Shown here in pieces: positions 1 through 6,544 of a stretch of DNA of 12,644 nt (its first letter is position 1; each line of letters begins with the position of its first letter). Position numbers and translations under genes: made by a program. The notes under the pieces are model-generated. The model saw only the letters and a program-made list of their open reading frames with translations, was not told the origin of the DNA and made no database searches. The stretch is from JACTUC01 sp964477685 (lineage in GTDB: Archaea > Thermoproteota > Methanomethylicia > Methanomethylicales > Methanomethylicaceae). The DNA lies in NCBI GenBank assembly GCA_964477685.1, contig CAYZHK010000045.1, forward strand, positions 1-12,644, given 5' to 3'.

Positions 1-661
1 GATCATATACCTTGTCAATGGGGCTGGCGCGTGGGCTCATATCGGCTGGTGGGGCATAGTGCTGGGCGGCATTGCATGCGCACTCACGTGCGTCGACGGA
101 TTTTGGTTGGCGCTGAGCAGGCTCTTCTATTCCCTCGGACAGGCAAACCTTTTCCCCAAGTTCTTCGAGAGGCTTAACTCACACAGTGTACCCGGCATTG
201 CGAGCATGGTGGTTTTCCTTGGACTCATCCCGATGATTCTCTTCTCAGGGACATCCTGGATCGCAACCCTCTTCGTCATAATGGGCATTGCAATCGCCAT
301 TGTCTATGTTGGCGCATGTGCTTCGTTCATCCAGCTTAGGCGCAAGCATCCGGAGTGGAAGAGGCCATTCAAGGCTCCCGGCGGAATTGCAATGGGCGCC
401 CTTGGTCTTATAGGCTCTGGCTTCTGTACCTACTGGTCCATGGTTGCCCTCACCCCAGCCGCTTACGGCGGTTCCAACGTCAGCGAGGTTCTGGGCGGTT
501 GGGATGGTTGGATCCTTATCATAGCCTACATGATCGTCGGTATACTCGTCTACTTCTTCATGCAGAGCTACCGCAAGAGCAGAAATCTCGAAACAAAACT
601 GTGCCCAGAGCCAGCATGCGAGTTCGAGCCAAAGCACACATCCGAACCAAGGAAGTCCTAG
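1..661 (+). CDS. APC-family amino-acid permease, C-terminal part
   Basis: The reading frame is open from the left edge (first full codon at base 2) and ends at a TAG at 659-661, so the N-terminal part lies outside the window. The visible part is hydrophobic, with several membrane segments. It carries two hallmarks of the amino acid-polyamine-organocation family: the stretch after 'DGFWLALSRLFYSLGQ' up to 'SVPGIAS', matching the usual SR.LY...R...LP..F......tP pattern of the TM8-TM9 region, and the cytoplasmic loop 'RRKHPEWKRPFKAPGG' that precedes the last helices. Two further helices follow, then a hydrophilic tail. Family knowledge points to uptake or exchange of an amino acid or amine across the cytoplasmic membrane; the substrate cannot be told from this fragment. 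A T-rich terminator follows directly. Confidence 0.88.
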   Translation, partial: IIYLVNGAGAWAHIGWWGIVLGGIACALTCVDGFWLALSRLFYSLGQANLFPKFFERLNSHSVPGIASMVVFLGLIPMILFSGTSWIATLFVIMGIAIAIVYVGACASFIQLRRKHPEWKRPFKAPGGIAMGALGLIGSGFCTYWSMVALTPAAYGGSNVSEVLGGWDGWILIIAYMIVGILVYFFMQSYRKSRNLETKLCPEPACEFEPKHTSEPRKS

Positions 662-671
662 TCTCATCCCC

Positions 672-685
672 TTTTTTTATTTTTT
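672..685 (+). terminator. T-rich terminator of the permease gene
   Basis: Seven T, one A, then six T begin 11 bases after the permease stop codon. Oligo-T tracts without a required stem are the normal intrinsic termination signal in archaea. No clear hairpin precedes it. The rest of the gap up to 862 holds no convincing gene on either strand. Confidence 0.65.
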
Positions 686-862
686 CACAACCAATGCAGA
701 CTTTTTTCAAGACAATAAAATACAACACTAAAGGCCCCCTCTATTGGAAAGGTATTGACTTCATTAAGCTGCTCATTTCATCTTGGCTATCGGTGCCTTT
801 GGCGCATCGGTTGCCGCCACACCTCTCTGCATACTGGGCTGATTGCCCCGAGGTATGGGACT

Positions 863-1087
863 TCAGATCTCTTCGGGACAGGAAGAAACCGCAGCGGACC
901 CTACAGCAAGTTTCGCCTTCATCGCTTCCTGCCTAATCCTGGTGTTGTCGGTGTGGACCTTCCACGAATCTGCGAAATTTGTCTCACCGCATCTTGGGCA
1001 GCGTGAGGCTATTCTGGGCGGGCTTGAGCTCATGCCTAGGTAGTTCTGCTCGGTTTCCTTTCCGCATTTTTTACAGAACAACAGCAT
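863..1087 (-). CDS. Small zinc-ribbon protein (74 aa)
   Basis: Two knuckles, CKKCG (Cys5, Cys8) and CPRCG (Cys30, Cys33), form a four-cysteine zinc ribbon of the C-x2-C-x21-C-x2-C type, followed by a basic, alanine-rich tail. Such small archaeal ribbons commonly bind nucleic acid or act as adaptor modules; no specific function is visible. The ATG at 1087 is preferred over the TTG at 1102, because GGGAG (overlapping that TTG) then lies 9 bases upstream as a ribosome site. A TATA-like TTTTATAAG lies at 1152-1160, leaving room for a leader of about 40 bases. That leader holds a 21-codon reading frame (1136 to 1071) overlapping the gene start; whether it is translated is unknown. The stop is TGA. 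Confidence 0.72.
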   Translation of the reverse strand: MLLFCKKCGKETEQNYLGMSSSPPRIASRCPRCGETNFADSWKVHTDNTRIRQEAMKAKLAVGSAAVSSCPEEI

Positions 1088-1150
1088 TGAGAGGTCTCCC
1101 AATAGGCAACAATTCGTTGCTGCAGTCGACCTTCATAACACCATTCGGTC

Positions 1151-1161
1151 TCTTATAAAAT
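1151..1161 (-). promoter_or_regulatory. TATA box of the small zinc-ribbon gene
   Basis: On the minus strand this reads ATTTTATAAGA, a good archaeal TATA element. Transcription would start near 1128-1132, upstream of the zinc-ribbon ATG at 1087. It lies in the gap between this gene and the Rieske gene. Confidence 0.45.
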
Positions 1162-1216
1162 GTGGTGCGGGGGCTGGAGAAGAGTCCATCAATTCTAAGC
1201 TGCATAGACCGCTGGT

Positions 1217-1551
1217 TCAATCATCAATTTGCACTTCATCTCCGATTATGGTCACTTTGTACTTCCTGAGCAGCTTCTGAGCCGGGCCTCTCAGAACCTC
1301 GCCAGTGATTAGGTCGTACTGCGAGCCACAGCAGGGGCAGGTGATGCCCCTTCCCGAAATCTCGCCAAAGGCCACATTGCAGCCCATATGGGTGCACTTT
1401 AATTCCAGCACACTTACCTCATCCCCCACCCTCGTTGCCATCAGGGGGTGCCCGTTGCCTGTTGGTGGCTCGATTATACCCCCCTCCGGAATATCTGCTT
1501 TTTTTATCGAAATTATCTCTTTTCACCACCCATTCCGGCATGGCTGATCAT
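1217..1551 (-). CDS. Rieske-type [2Fe-2S] ferredoxin, N-terminus apparently frameshifted
   Basis: The uninterrupted part from ATG 1441 gives 74 residues with CTHMGC (Cys16, His18, Cys21) and CPCCGS (Cys35, Cys37, Cys38), followed by the usual YD...TGEVLRGPA. Rieske domains ligate the cluster with C-x-H and C-x2-H; here the second histidine (position 38) is Cys, encoded TGT. The frame continues upstream of 1441 with family-like residues (ADIPEGG and so on) as far as TGA 1525-1523, without an ATG, GTG or TTG. An ideal ribosome site (AGGAGG, 1564-1559) lies 7 bases before ATG 1551, whose frame reads 11 codons to GAA AAG and hits TAA at 1515-1513. A -1 shift at AAG joins the two into a 111-residue protein of normal size for a soluble Rieske ferredoxin. 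The role is probably electron transfer; the partner is unknown. A mutation or sequence error is the plain alternative. Confidence 0.75.
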
Positions 1552-1558
1552 GCCGCTT

Positions 1559-1564
1559 CCTCCT
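1559..1564 (-). promoter_or_regulatory. Strong Shine-Dalgarno site deciding the Rieske start
   Basis: AGGAGG on the minus strand, with a 7-base spacer to ATG 1551-1549. It is one of the best ribosome sites in the window and marks 1551 as the intended start, although that ATG is not in the frame of the Rieske domain. The stretch 1565-1778 upstream holds no supported gene; a 21-codon minus-strand frame near 1650-1715 is too short to claim. Confidence 0.6.
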
Positions 1565-1778
1565 GGGCACATCAGCATTCAACATTGGTTATCCAATGCA
1601 AGCTAAAAAATCATGCATGTTAGCGATTGTTCAAAGTTAGTAATGATCAGTCATGGCAGTGCTAGGTAGACAGCCTCGTGTTCCGAAATAAAACCCAGGT
1701 GAGCGCCTAACGCCATGGCCAGCTCTCTACATCAATCAGCCTTAATCACCAAACCTGGTAGACGAATGGTAGCCAATG

Positions 1779-2330
1779 CTAGGGCGGCATGGTAACCGAA
1801 AGCCCGTTGGTCATGATCTTGAAGCAGTCGGGAGTCAGGGTCTTCCCAACCATATATTGATACCCGCAATCGAACCAGTTCTTCAGGAATGTAGTCCAGA
1901 CTGGACCAAGTATATGGGTGAATATGACTCTGTATCCGCCATCGTAGAGCTGCGTAATTTGAATCGTTCCCCACCCCATGCTCTCATGCAATTTGAGCAT
2001 ATGCAGCAGTGAAGGGAGGTCCCGTTTCAGCCCTCTCAGCTCTGCCCATATCTTGAAAGTCTCGTGGCATCCCTCTCCAGTTGATACATCCAAGGCGCCG
2101 GTGTTGATGCTGTTTAGGATCAGTAGAAAATTGGGATAGCTTATGTGGATTAGCCCAACGTTCTTTGAAAAGGATGCGACGTTAACAAAGTACTCAATTT
2201 GTTCCTGGAGCAGGGCATTTACCGATGTCTTGCGCTCGTTTGCCACCTCGTGAATTTTTTTTAGCGTTTCTTCCTCAATGGCAATGCTCCTGATGACCAT
2301 CTTTTTTTTTGGGGGTGGATTGTTGCGCAT
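1779..2330 (-). CDS. Ribbon-helix-helix transcriptional regulator with unknown C-terminal domain
   Basis: The 183-residue product has a short basic lead (RNNPPPKKK), then a strand (VIRSIAIEEE, about 11-20) and two helices with the typical 'KTSVNALLQEQIEYF' (35-48). This is the ribbon-helix-helix fold, which binds DNA as a dimer through the strand pair. Residues 50-183 form a mixed domain containing 'LLHMLKLHESMGWG' and a predicted strand pair. I do not recognise it; a ligand-sensing or dimerisation role is inference. A TATA-like TATAAC at 2360-2355 lies about 27 bases before ATG 2330, which suits a leaderless transcript and supports this start over the internal ATG at 2300. The gene is divergent from the 110-residue ORF, so autoregulation and control of that neighbour are plausible. 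The stop is TAG. Confidence 0.78.
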   Translation of the reverse strand: MRNNPPPKKKMVIRSIAIEEETLKKIHEVANERKTSVNALLQEQIEYFVNVASFSKNVGLIHISYPNFLLILNSINTGALDVSTGEGCHETFKIWAELRGLKRDLPSLLHMLKLHESMGWGTIQITQLYDGGYRVIFTHILGPVWTTFLKNWFDCGYQYMVGKTLTPDCFKIMTNGLSVTMPP

Positions 2331-2354
2331 CGAAAAAACCAGATGGCGCTAATC

Positions 2355-2360
2355 GTTATA
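2355..2360 (-). promoter_or_regulatory. TATA box of the ribbon-helix-helix gene
   Basis: Minus-strand TATAAC centred about 27 bases upstream of ATG 2330, the spacing expected for a leaderless archaeal mRNA starting at or next to the A of the start codon. Confidence 0.5.
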
Positions 2361-2394
2361 CATTGCTGCGCTCTTAAGTATTGGTATAAATTGT

Positions 2395-2420
2395 TATTGT
2401 TTAACAACGGATATTGTTTA
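2395..2420. promoter_or_regulatory. Candidate operator: 9-bp direct repeats in the divergent promoter
   Basis: TATTGTTTA occurs at 2395-2403 and again at 2412-2420 (17-base period, near two helical turns less a few bases). The first copy is part of the near-palindrome TTGTTTAACAA (2397-2407). They lie in the AT-rich gap between the regulator (-) and the 110-residue gene (+). Ribbon-helix-helix proteins usually bind short tandem sites, so this is a reasonable but unproven operator. A + strand TATA-like TTTTTAATTA at 2434-2443 would serve the downstream gene. Confidence 0.35.
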
Positions 2421-2473
2421 TTAATAATAAATCTTTTTAATTAAAATGATAAACGTTATTTGGGGGGGTTTAG

Positions 2474-2806
2474 GTGGGTCGCATCGATGCGATCATGCAG
2501 TATGACGATGATGGGCTGCCATGGTCCTATCGCATTGACTCCATATGGAGGCTAGCAGAATGCCATGGGGTGGATGTGAGGGTCGAGAGGAAGTCTCCAG
2601 AAAGGGAGTTGGGGTACTACTCGATTACCGTTTCGGCAGATGAGGTGCTGCCCATCAGGAGATTCATCACAAGCCTCTTCCTCCACATTGGCGTGGCCGA
2701 TTCTCCCATTTTCTATGTTCGCGCCAAGAACATGCACAGGCTCCCTGGCTTCTCCAAGAGGCTTGCGAAAACCCCCATGGAAAACTTCGCAGTATCGAAT
2801 GCCTAA
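2474..2806 (+). CDS. Hypothetical protein (110 aa)
   Basis: Starts at GTG 2474, preceded by a run of seven G (2462-2468) that can pair with the 16S tail; an internal ATG at 2495 is the alternative. The composition is that of a soluble mixed alpha/beta protein, with a strand 'ELGYYSITVSADEVLP' followed by 'IRRFITSLFLHIG' and a basic C-terminus. I do not recognise a family. Support for it being a gene comes from its ordinary codon and residue composition, the AT-rich promoter region upstream, and its divergent pairing with a DNA-binding regulator that may control it. It ends with TAA, 24 bases from the convergent end of the surface-protein gene. Confidence 0.55.
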   Translation: MGRIDAIMQYDDDGLPWSYRIDSIWRLAECHGVDVRVERKSPERELGYYSITVSADEVLPIRRFITSLFLHIGVADSPIFYVRAKNMHRLPGFSKRLAKTPMENFAVSNA

Positions 2807-2830
2807 TCTGCCACTCACCGTTGTGGGCGA

Positions 2831-4228
2831 TCATGTGGAGATTTTTCCGCTTCGCCACAATAATAGCACAACCACAGATACCACTGCTATGGTACCAATG
2901 GCAGCGTAGATGCCATACTGCGTTAGCCATGAGGGTCCTTCGCCGCTTGGCTGAACCTGGGCATCCGCCATGGTTTTCACTGTTACCTCCCCCGAGTCCT
3001 GGAAGAGTGCCCCTGTGTCATAGACCCGCACCCAAAAGTAATAGGTGGTATTGGGCTTTAGGTCGGTCGCGATATAGAACATGGTCTGCCTGTTCGTGAT
3101 CTGGGCGAGGGATGCCCCATGGTATGGACTCTCTGAGACATAAACCGAATAGCTCTTGAAATCCGCAGCTGTGCTTGGATCCCATTCTAGCAGCACGCTA
3201 TCAGCTGTCACATTGGTCGCCGTGAGTCCTTGGACGGGCGGAGGATGGCCATTTATGGCAATGCTGTAGAGGGCAGCCGGCGCCCCTGATGGTGATGTCG
3301 CAGTGTTGTTCCCGTCGCTTGCCACAATGTAGTACTCTAGTGATGTGTCATTGCCCATTGGGGCAGTGAAGGTGGCATTGTAGGAGTCTATACAATCGGG
3401 GCACTTCATCAGATCAAGCACTGCAAACTGAGGCTGCCCCGCTACACGGTAGTATGCCCGGGCGTAGGCTACCACCGTGTCATCCATGATTAGGGCTACA
3501 AGGGTGATCTGGGACCCTTCGTCGCCCCGGATGGGAGAAGAGTGCAATATTGTGGGGGGTGTCAGGTCGGTGGAAACCGTGAATGAGACACTGGCGGTCC
3601 CCATATTCAGGCTGCTGTCATTAGCGTATAGCATGAGAAGGTGCCTACCCACCGAGAGGCCCTCGAGGGTGGCTGTGCCATTGACGGTTATGGGCAGGGC
3701 CCCATCGATGCTGTAGCCGGTCCAGACCACAGTCTCGCTTGCATTCCACTCGATTTCCAAGGCTTGAACATCATAGGTCACGTTCCTTGGGGAAACTATT
3801 GTAATCGTGGGAGGAGTAACATCCGCGGAGCTTGCCTTCGTCTTGACGACAATTTCGTTCGAATTCGCGTAGGTTCCTTCATTGTTATAGACCCTGACAA
3901 TGAAATAGTAGGTTGTGTTTTCATTCATCCCGCCCGATGATAAAGAAGTGCCATTCTGGGCGTAGATGTTCGCCACCACGGTACATGAGCACCCATAGCT
4001 CCAGGAGGTTGTGGTCCTCCGCACCTCATACCTACTGAAATCAGTATCATTGCAGCGCGACCATGACAGGAGGGCAGAGTTCTCAGCGACGTTGGTGGCG
4101 GGGGAGAGCTCAACAGCCGTGGGTGCTGCCGATGGCTGGACCATGATGGATATAACCGGGCTGATGGTTTCTGCGCTAAAAACCATCATCATCACAATGG
4201 GTAAAACCAAGAAGGCAGCTTTACTCAT
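2831..4228 (-). CDS. Secreted, C-terminally anchored fibronectin-III / Ig-like surface protein
   Basis: The 465-residue product starts with a signal-like segment (FLVLPIVMMMVFSA, about 6-19). It then has a fibronectin type III domain (about 36-132: SALLSW at 51-56, NTTYYFIVRVYN at 104-115), an Ig-like domain (about 139-220, beginning TPPTITIVSP), a second Ig-like domain (about 224-326) and another fibronectin domain (about 330-421: LLEWDPS, NTTYYFWVRVYD). A membrane helix (about 437-458) and a short RSGKIST tail follow. Topology is inferred as outside-facing with a single C-terminal anchor. About a dozen N-x-S/T sequons suggest heavy N-glycosylation, as in archaeal cell-surface proteins. A role in adhesion or envelope structure is likely; no catalytic domain is seen. 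A TATA box lies about 40 bases upstream of the ATG. The stop is TGA, convergent with the neighbouring gene. Confidence 0.85.
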   Translation of the reverse strand: MSKAAFLVLPIVMMMVFSAETISPVISIMVQPSAAPTAVELSPATNVAENSALLSWSRCNDTDFSRYEVRRTTTSWSYGCSCTVVANIYAQNGTSLSSGGMNENTTYYFIVRVYNNEGTYANSNEIVVKTKASSADVTPPTITIVSPRNVTYDVQALEIEWNASETVVWTGYSIDGALPITVNGTATLEGLSVGRHLLMLYANDSSLNMGTASVSFTVSTDLTPPTILHSSPIRGDEGSQITLVALIMDDTVVAYARAYYRVAGQPQFAVLDLMKCPDCIDSYNATFTAPMGNDTSLEYYIVASDGNNTATSPSGAPAALYSIAINGHPPPVQGLTATNVTADSVLLEWDPSTAADFKSYSVYVSESPYHGASLAQITNRQTMFYIATDLKPNTTYYFWVRVYDTGALFQDSGEVTVKTMADAQVQPSGEGPSWLTQYGIYAAIGTIAVVSVVVLLLWRSGKIST

Positions 4229-4264
4229 GGATACTGTCCCGCAAGGTGTTACATGTTATATTTG

Positions 4265-4272
4265 CTATATAA
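4265..4272 (-). promoter_or_regulatory. TATA box of the surface-protein gene
   Basis: Minus-strand TTATATAG centred about 40 bases upstream of ATG 4228, which predicts a short leader of roughly 14 bases. The ribosome site is weak (GGGA). Confidence 0.5.
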
Positions 4273-4310
4273 TAATTGTCAATCGCTCATGTTCGGAACA
4301 GCGATCTCCC

Positions 4311-4613
4311 CTAGCCCACCACGGTCATCCACTTCCGTACCCTCCAAGACTTCACAAGGCCGTTCAGGACATAGGGATCTGCCAATGCGAACTCCTCTGC
4401 GGCTTTGCCTGACGGTCCGTTGAATACCAGCACAGCCCCATCGGCAGGGTCCGCAAGAGCCCCTGCCATTACAAGCTCTCCACGCCCAAGGGACTCGTGG
4501 ACTTTCTTGAGGTGTTCTTCACGGTAGGGGGCCCTCCTCTCAATATAGTTTTCAACAACATCGTAAAGCAGTAGGTAATGCACCGCTCCATCCCTCCTGG
4601 CAGTAATCGCCAT
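4311..4613 (-). CDS. YciI-like (YCII-related domain) protein
   Basis: The 100-residue product is a complete single-domain member of the YCII family, a ferredoxin-like fold related to dimeric alpha+beta barrels. Visible features are the first strand 'VHYLLLYDVV', 'RAPYREEHLKKVHE' with the conserved helix histidine (His34), 'GELVMAGAL.DP.DGAVLVF' (strands two and three, with the conserved Asp region near 55) and 'DPYVLNGLVKSWRVRKW' at the end. Some relatives are enzymes or stress-related, but for most the reaction is unknown. The ATG at 4613 has no Shine-Dalgarno site; a TATA-like TAAAAGTA about 25 bases upstream suggests a leaderless start. It is divergent from the flavin-reductase gene, separated by 183 bases with no gene. 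The stop is TAG. Confidence 0.85.
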   Translation of the reverse strand: MAITARRDGAVHYLLLYDVVENYIERRAPYREEHLKKVHESLGRGELVMAGALADPADGAVLVFNGPSGKAAEEFALADPYVLNGLVKSWRVRKWMTVVG

Positions 4614-4796
4614 TGGAGAAATAATAAACTTGCCTACTTTTACCTCCCATAGTTCAAGGGGTCATGGTCCAAGGCGCTTCCTGGAGCCCGGCAATCTCGG
4701 GTCTGCAGGCACCATTCGGGAATGCTTCGGGTCGTAGATGCCGGATCAAAAAAGTGTTTAGGGGGTTGTTCCCCAATTGGAATGAGGGAATGAAAA

Positions 4797-5315
4797 ATGA
4801 AGACCGACGTAGAATATCTTAAATACATGTGGCCGATGCGGACTTTTCTCATCACAGCAATGGGCAAAAATGGAAAGCCTAACATAATCGCGGTCAGCTT
4901 TTGCATGCCCGTATCCAAGACCCCTCCCCTCCTGACCTGCGCCATAACGAAGGGGGCCCATTCGTCCAAGCTAATTGAGGAGGCCAAGGAGTTCGTGGTC
5001 AACGTGCCGACGGAAAAGTTGAATGAAGAGATAGACTACTGCGGCTGCCATTCGGGGAGAGACGTCGACAAATTCAAGGTGACGGGCCTAACCCCGAAGC
5101 CTTCCCGCAGGGTCAAGTCTCCCATCATAGATGAATGCGTTGCTCACATGGAATGCGAGCTGAGGCAGGTCATCGAAACGGGCGACAAGAAGATGTACGT
5201 GGGTGAGGTCGTGGAAGCCTATGCCGACGAAAAACTTGAGAAGGGAAAGAGGGCAGTTAAGTACGCCGAGGGCGACTTTCCCACTAGGGTCTATTCCATA
5301 AGGTTTGTGGAGTAG
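4797..5315 (+). CDS. Flavin reductase-like / FMN-binding split-barrel protein
   Basis: The 172-residue product matches the flavin reductase-like domain family (DIM6/NTAB type), which binds FMN in a dimeric split barrel. Recognisable segments are 'MWPMRTFLITA.GKNGKPNII' at the start, 'SKTPPLLTCAITKGAHSSKLI' (the flavin phosphate-contacting stretch in relatives), 'FVVNVPTEKL', and 'HSGRDVDKFKVTGL', which matches the conserved SGR..DKF block. The C-terminal strands end with 'TRVYSIRFVE'. Relatives include flavoredoxins and flavin reductases, so a redox role in the cytoplasm is likely, but the electron donor and acceptor are unknown. The ATG is supported by GAGGG at 4784-4788 with an 8-base spacer. 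The GH1 gene follows after 38 bases on the same strand, so co-transcription is likely. The stop is TAG. Confidence 0.86.
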   Translation: MKTDVEYLKYMWPMRTFLITAMGKNGKPNIIAVSFCMPVSKTPPLLTCAITKGAHSSKLIEEAKEFVVNVPTEKLNEEIDYCGCHSGRDVDKFKVTGLTPKPSRRVKSPIIDECVAHMECELRQVIETGDKKMYVGEVVEAYADEKLEKGKRAVKYAEGDFPTRVYSIRFVE

Positions 5316-5353
5316 GGCGCCACCTTGCCGAGGGCTGTACGGAGCAGAAGCCA

Positions 5354-6544
5354 ATGAAATACAATTTTCCAGCCGGATTCCTGTGGGGGACCTCCACGTC
5401 AGCCCTGCAGATCGAGTCCTCCTCGGCCGAGGGGTCATGCCACGACTGGAAGGGCTTCAGGGCCAGGGACGGCTCTGTCCTGGACGAGACCATCAACCAC
5501 CAGTCCCAGAGGGAGTCCGACGCTGCAATGATCGCCTCGCTGGGGAACGCCTACAGGGGCGGTTTCGACTGGTCGAGGCTGCAGGGGGGTCCCAAGGAGG
5601 AGCTCAATGAGAAGGCAGTAGGCGAGTACAGGGGGTTCTACGGCGGGCTGAAGGAGAGGGGTGTCCACCTGATGCTGGTCCTCCATCACTTTGCCAACCC
5701 CCAGTGGTTCGCCGAGGGGGGCTCATGGACGTCCAGCCTCGCCCCCGAGATCTTCGATGACTACGCCAAGAGGATGGCCGGGGCCTTCGGGGATCTGGCC
5801 GACACGTGGAACACCGTCAATGAACCCTCTGGCCTTGCCACCATGGGCTACCTGCTGGGGGGATTCCCCCCAAGGAAAAGGAACCCCATCGCCTTCTGGA
5901 GGGTGCTCGGAACCCTCGAAAGGGCTCACAGGCTCGCCTACAGGTCCCTCAAGGACGCATGCCCCGGCGTGCCCGTTGGGATCTCCAACGTGACCATGAG
6001 CTTCAGCCGCGAGAACCTGCTGGGAGCCATACCCCAAAAGTTTGCAGAAAAGGTGCTGATGGGGAGCGCGGACCGCTTTGGCGAAGTCGACTTCATAAGC
6101 TTCAGCTACTACGGGAGGGTCTCGTTCGATCCCTTCCCGATGACGGGCTTGGGCGCACCCGAGAAGCTCGACAGGCAGGGGCGGGAGCATGACAGGATGT
6201 GGGAGTACTACCCACAGGGGATCAGGGAAGCTGCGATGATGTACCACCAGAGGTACGGAAAGCCCATCATCGTGACTGAGAACGGCTGCTGCACCGACAA
6301 TGATGCCCAGAGGATCAGGAGCATCGGCGACCACCTCAGGCAACTCCGCGGGGCGATGCGAGAGGGGGCGGACGTCAGGGGCTACTTCCACTGGTCCACC
6401 TTCGATAACTTCGAGCTCCAGCTGGGTAGGAGCTACAGGTTCGGTCTCGTAGGGATCGACTATGGCACCCCCGAACTGAGGCGGGTCCCGAAACCCTCAG
6501 CAGCCTACTATTCACAGATATCAAAGAACAACGGCCTGGACTGA
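5354..6544 (+). CDS. GH1-family beta-glycosidase, short divergent form
   Basis: The 396-residue product shows the GH1 (alpha/beta)8 barrel order. It has an N-terminal 'FPAGFLWGTSTSALQIE' (Gln19 contacts the sugar in relatives), 'LHHFANPQW' (His112), 'TVNEP' with the acid/base Glu157, and 'IVTENG' with the nucleophile Glu309. 'WSTFDNFE' followed by 'YRFGLV' comes near the end. Both catalytic glutamates are present, so retaining hydrolysis of a beta-glycoside is expected. Departures from the family are a length about 40-70 residues below the usual range, R-G-G in place of YRFS around residue 68, and Leu355 where DNFEW normally has the sugar-binding Trp. Substrate preference may therefore be unusual. 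No signal peptide is seen, so it is probably cytoplasmic. Ribosome site GGAG at 5341-5344. The gene is visibly richer in GC than its left neighbours. Confidence 0.9.
   Translation: MKYNFPAGFLWGTSTSALQIESSSAEGSCHDWKGFRARDGSVLDETINHQSQRESDAAMIASLGNAYRGGFDWSRLQGGPKEELNEKAVGEYRGFYGGLKERGVHLMLVLHHFANPQWFAEGGSWTSSLAPEIFDDYAKRMAGAFGDLADTWNTVNEPSGLATMGYLLGGFPPRKRNPIAFWRVLGTLERAHRLAYRSLKDACPGVPVGISNVTMSFSRENLLGAIPQKFAEKVLMGSADRFGEVDFISFSYYGRVSFDPFPMTGLGAPEKLDRQGREHDRMWEYYPQGIREAAMMYHQRYGKPIIVTENGCCTDNDAQRIRSIGDHLRQLRGAMREGADVRGYFHWSTFDNFELQLGRSYRFGLVGIDYGTPELRRVPKPSAAYYSQISKNNGLD

Noticed and set aside
245..667. Minus-strand frame opposite the permease
   Set aside because: Antisense shadow of the conserved APC permease helices; it covers a region already explained and shows no domain.
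690..862. Short minus-strand peptide resembling the start of an archaeal histone (APKAPIAKMK)
   Set aside because: Only about 19 codons before a stop, with no continuing histone fold; the similarity is too short to mean anything.
1620..1760. tRNA or small RNA in the gap before the regulator's 3' end
   Set aside because: No acceptor stem, no GTTCRANNC-type T-loop and no convincing cloverleaf could be built on either strand.
5723..6391. Long minus-strand frame (222 codons) opposite the GH1 gene
   Set aside because: It is the high-GC antisense shadow of a clearly recognisable GH1 gene with both catalytic motifs. It has no ribosome site and an unnatural composition rich in Pro, Val and Gly.
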